Origin: Nitrosomonadales bacterium
Lineage (GTDB): Bacteria; Pseudomonadota; Gammaproteobacteria; Burkholderiales; Sulfuricellaceae
Assembly: GCA_003104895.1 (NCBI GenBank)
Contig: PQAG01000121.1
Coordinates: forward strand, 1,850 to 7,549
Reading direction: 5' to 3'
DNA: 5,700 nt
The position numbers were made by a program, and so were the translations under genes. The notes beneath the pieces were generated by a model. That model made no database searches. It was given only the letters and a program-made list of their open reading frames with translations, and was not told the origin of the DNA. Positions 4,518 to 5,700 of the stretch are shown in pieces. Each line of letters begins with the position of its first letter. Position 1 is the stretch's first letter.

Positions 4518-5438
4518 ATGCCACTGGTAAACATGAACGACATGCTGAACCACGCTTACCGCCACTCCTATGCTGTTGGCGCATTTAGCGTGGTGACGCT
4601 TGATTTTCTCGAAGCCATCATCCGGGCGGCGGAAAATTATCGCGCGCCGGTGATCCTCAATCTGGCCGAATCGCATTTCGACTATTACGATTTCGACCTG
4701 CTGGCTCCGGCCGTGGTGGCGGCGGCACGGCGCGCCAAGGTGCCGGTGGCGATCCATCTCGACCACGGCAAGAGTATCGAATCCGCCGAGCGGGCGATCC
4801 GCTGCGGCTTCAGCGGGGTGATGGTGGACTACTCGGATCAGTCCTTCGAGGACAATCTGCGCCTGACGCGCGAGGTGGTCAATCTGGCACATGCCAGCGG
4901 TGTGACGGTCGAAGCCGAATTGGGTTATGTGCCGGGCGGCGAGGGCGAGAACGCCGAAAACCTGTCCCAGGAATTCGAATACACCTCTCATTCCGAAGCC
5001 CGGGTGTTCGTGGCGCGCAGCGGGGTGGACTGCCTGGCGGTGTCGATCGGCACGGTGCACGGGCGCATGAAGGGTTCTCCGAAGCTCGATTATGCGCGTC
5101 TGGCGAAAATCAACGAGGCGGTGAAAATTCCTCTGGTGATTCACGGCGGCAGCGGTTTGTCGGATGAGCAGTTCCGCAAGCTGATCGCCAGCGGCGTGGC
5201 CAAGATCAACTATTACACCGCACTCTCCGATCTTGCCGTGCGCCATATCCGCGAGAACCCTTCCATCGGGGACAACGGCTACATGGCACTCAAGCGCAGC
5301 GTGCGGGATGCGGTGCGCGCCGAGGTGGAGCGCTGCATCCGTCTGTGGGGCAGCGGCGGCCGCGCTGCGGAGGTGCTGGAACAGTGCCGTATCCCGCCAG
5401 AGGCCCAGGCTACGGCCAATATTCGAGCAATCGGCTGA
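4518..5438 (+). CDS. Class II ketose-bisphosphate aldolase (fructose-bisphosphate aldolase family, GatY/KbaY size)
   Basis: This 306-residue zinc aldolase is expected to cleave or form a ketose bisphosphate, most simply fructose-1,6-bisphosphate from dihydroxyacetone phosphate and glyceraldehyde-3-phosphate. IHLDHG gives the catalytic Asp82 and zinc ligand His83. VEAELGYVPGGEG follows with Glu132/Glu134. His181 lies in IGTVHG and His209 in VIHGGSG. These positions nearly match those in GatY/KbaY tagatose-bisphosphate aldolases (D82, H83, H180, H208), and the protein is shorter than the ~350-residue CbbA-type enzymes. The usual NxxT phosphate-binding motif is KINYYTALSD. Start ATG 4518 has GAGG at 4509-4512, 5 nt upstream. 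The gene begins 22 bp after purK and may share its transcript. A Calvin cycle or gluconeogenic role fits the context; substrate preference cannot be read from the sequence, so I give no symbol. Confidence 0.9.
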   Translation: MPLVNMNDMLNHAYRHSYAVGAFSVVTLDFLEAIIRAAENYRAPVILNLAESHFDYYDFDLLAPAVVAAARRAKVPVAIHLDHGKSIESAERAIRCGFSGVMVDYSDQSFEDNLRLTREVVNLAHASGVTVEAELGYVPGGEGENAENLSQEFEYTSHSEARVFVARSGVDCLAVSIGTVHGRMKGSPKLDYARLAKINEAVKIPLVIHGGSGLSDEQFRKLIASGVAKINYYTALSDLAVRHIRENPSIGDNGYMALKRSVRDAVRAEVERCIRLWGSGGRAAEVLEQCRIPPEAQATANIRAIG

Positions 5439-5500
5439 TTTTTTCCCCATATTCTGGTAAGTTTCGCGTTTGCCAATTTTTCCGGATATAGAGCCGCGTC

Positions 5501-5700
5501 ATGCAAGTCAGCCCCATCACCTTCGACACGTTCAGCCAGATGCAGGATGCCGCCTGCCAGGAGCGCATCGTCGCCGCCAAGGCCAGGCTGGGCAAGCGCC
5601 TGGTGATCCTGGGGCACCACTACCAGCGCGACGACGTGATCTGCCATGCCGATTTCACCGGCGACTCGCTCAAGCTGTCGCGCCAGGCGGCGGCCTCCGA
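5501..5700 (+). CDS. nadA: Quinolinate synthase NadA, N-terminal part (cut by window edge)
   Basis: ATG 5501 opens a frame running off the right edge with 66 complete codons. The peptide contains LVILGHHYQRDDVICHADFTGDSLKLSRQAA, here quoted as overlapping parts: ILGHHYQRDDVI (residues 36-47), HADFTGDSLKLS (49-60). This is the first conserved block of NadA, the [4Fe-4S] enzyme that condenses iminoaspartate with dihydroxyacetone phosphate to quinolinate in NAD synthesis. The cluster cysteines lie further on, outside the window. The ribosome site is weak (GAG at 5491-5493, 7 nt before ATG). The gene is separated from the aldolase by 62 bp that include a T6 run (5439-5444), so it may have its own promoter, though none is convincing. 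Confidence 0.93.
   Translation, partial: MQVSPITFDTFSQMQDAACQERIVAAKARLGKRLVILGHHYQRDDVICHADFTGDSLKLSRQAAAS

Noticed and set aside
3149..4543. Very long minus-strand ORF of 464 codons opposite purE/purK.
   Set aside because: purK and purE are unmistakable on the plus strand; the antisense frame is open because of codon bias at high GC.
5411..5444. Possible intrinsic terminator after the aldolase, with a T6 run at 5439-5444.
   Set aside because: The best stem before the T-run is only 3-4 bp with a long loop, too weak to call.
4455..5450. Minus-strand ORF of 331 codons opposite the aldolase.
   Set aside because: It is the antisense shadow of a clear class II aldolase and has no recognisable motifs.
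5462..5492. Possible nadA promoter with TTGCCA and TATAGA boxes.
   Set aside because: The spacing is only 11 bp and the -10-like box is too close to the start codon.

Overview
The window reads as a compact, GC-rich chromosomal stretch of a betaproteobacterium, most likely an autotroph of the Nitrosomonadales/Gallionellales/Thiobacillus kind. This is inferred from the end of a CbbO-like Rubisco-activase subunit gene, a beta carbonic anhydrase, a class II ketose-bisphosphate aldolase, and the long type of quinolinate synthase. No phage, transposase, CRISPR array, tRNA or rRNA was found.

Layout. (1) 1-674, plus strand: the 3' end of a cbbO-like gene, a 146-bp gap with hairpins and a degenerate second copy of the cbbO tail, then a 100-residue protein of unknown function. 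(2) 675-789: a convergent intergenic region with a G-rich palindromic repeat and a perfect 12-bp inverted repeat. (3) 790-1206, minus strand: a conserved-looking protein of unknown function. (4) 1272-2350, plus: a PsiE-family membrane protein and a beta carbonic anhydrase, almost certainly translationally coupled. (5) 2376-2832, plus: a broken tsaC/sua5-type gene with a one-base frameshift and a missing 3' half. (6) 2871-4495, plus: purE and purK overlapping by 4 bp, the two-step conversion of AIR to CAIR in purine synthesis. (7) 4518-5438, plus: a class II aldolase of GatY/KbaY size. (8) 5501 to the right edge, plus: the start of nadA.

How they fit together: CbbO, carbonic anhydrase and the aldolase are consistent with CO2 fixation and sugar-phosphate metabolism. 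PurE/PurK and NadA are housekeeping biosynthesis. No clearly new multigene system is visible. The points most worth a second look are the duplicated cbbO tail, whose differences are almost all synonymous, the decayed tsaC copy with an unexplained alternative-frame tail, the G-quadruplex/hairpin element, and two uncharacterised small genes.
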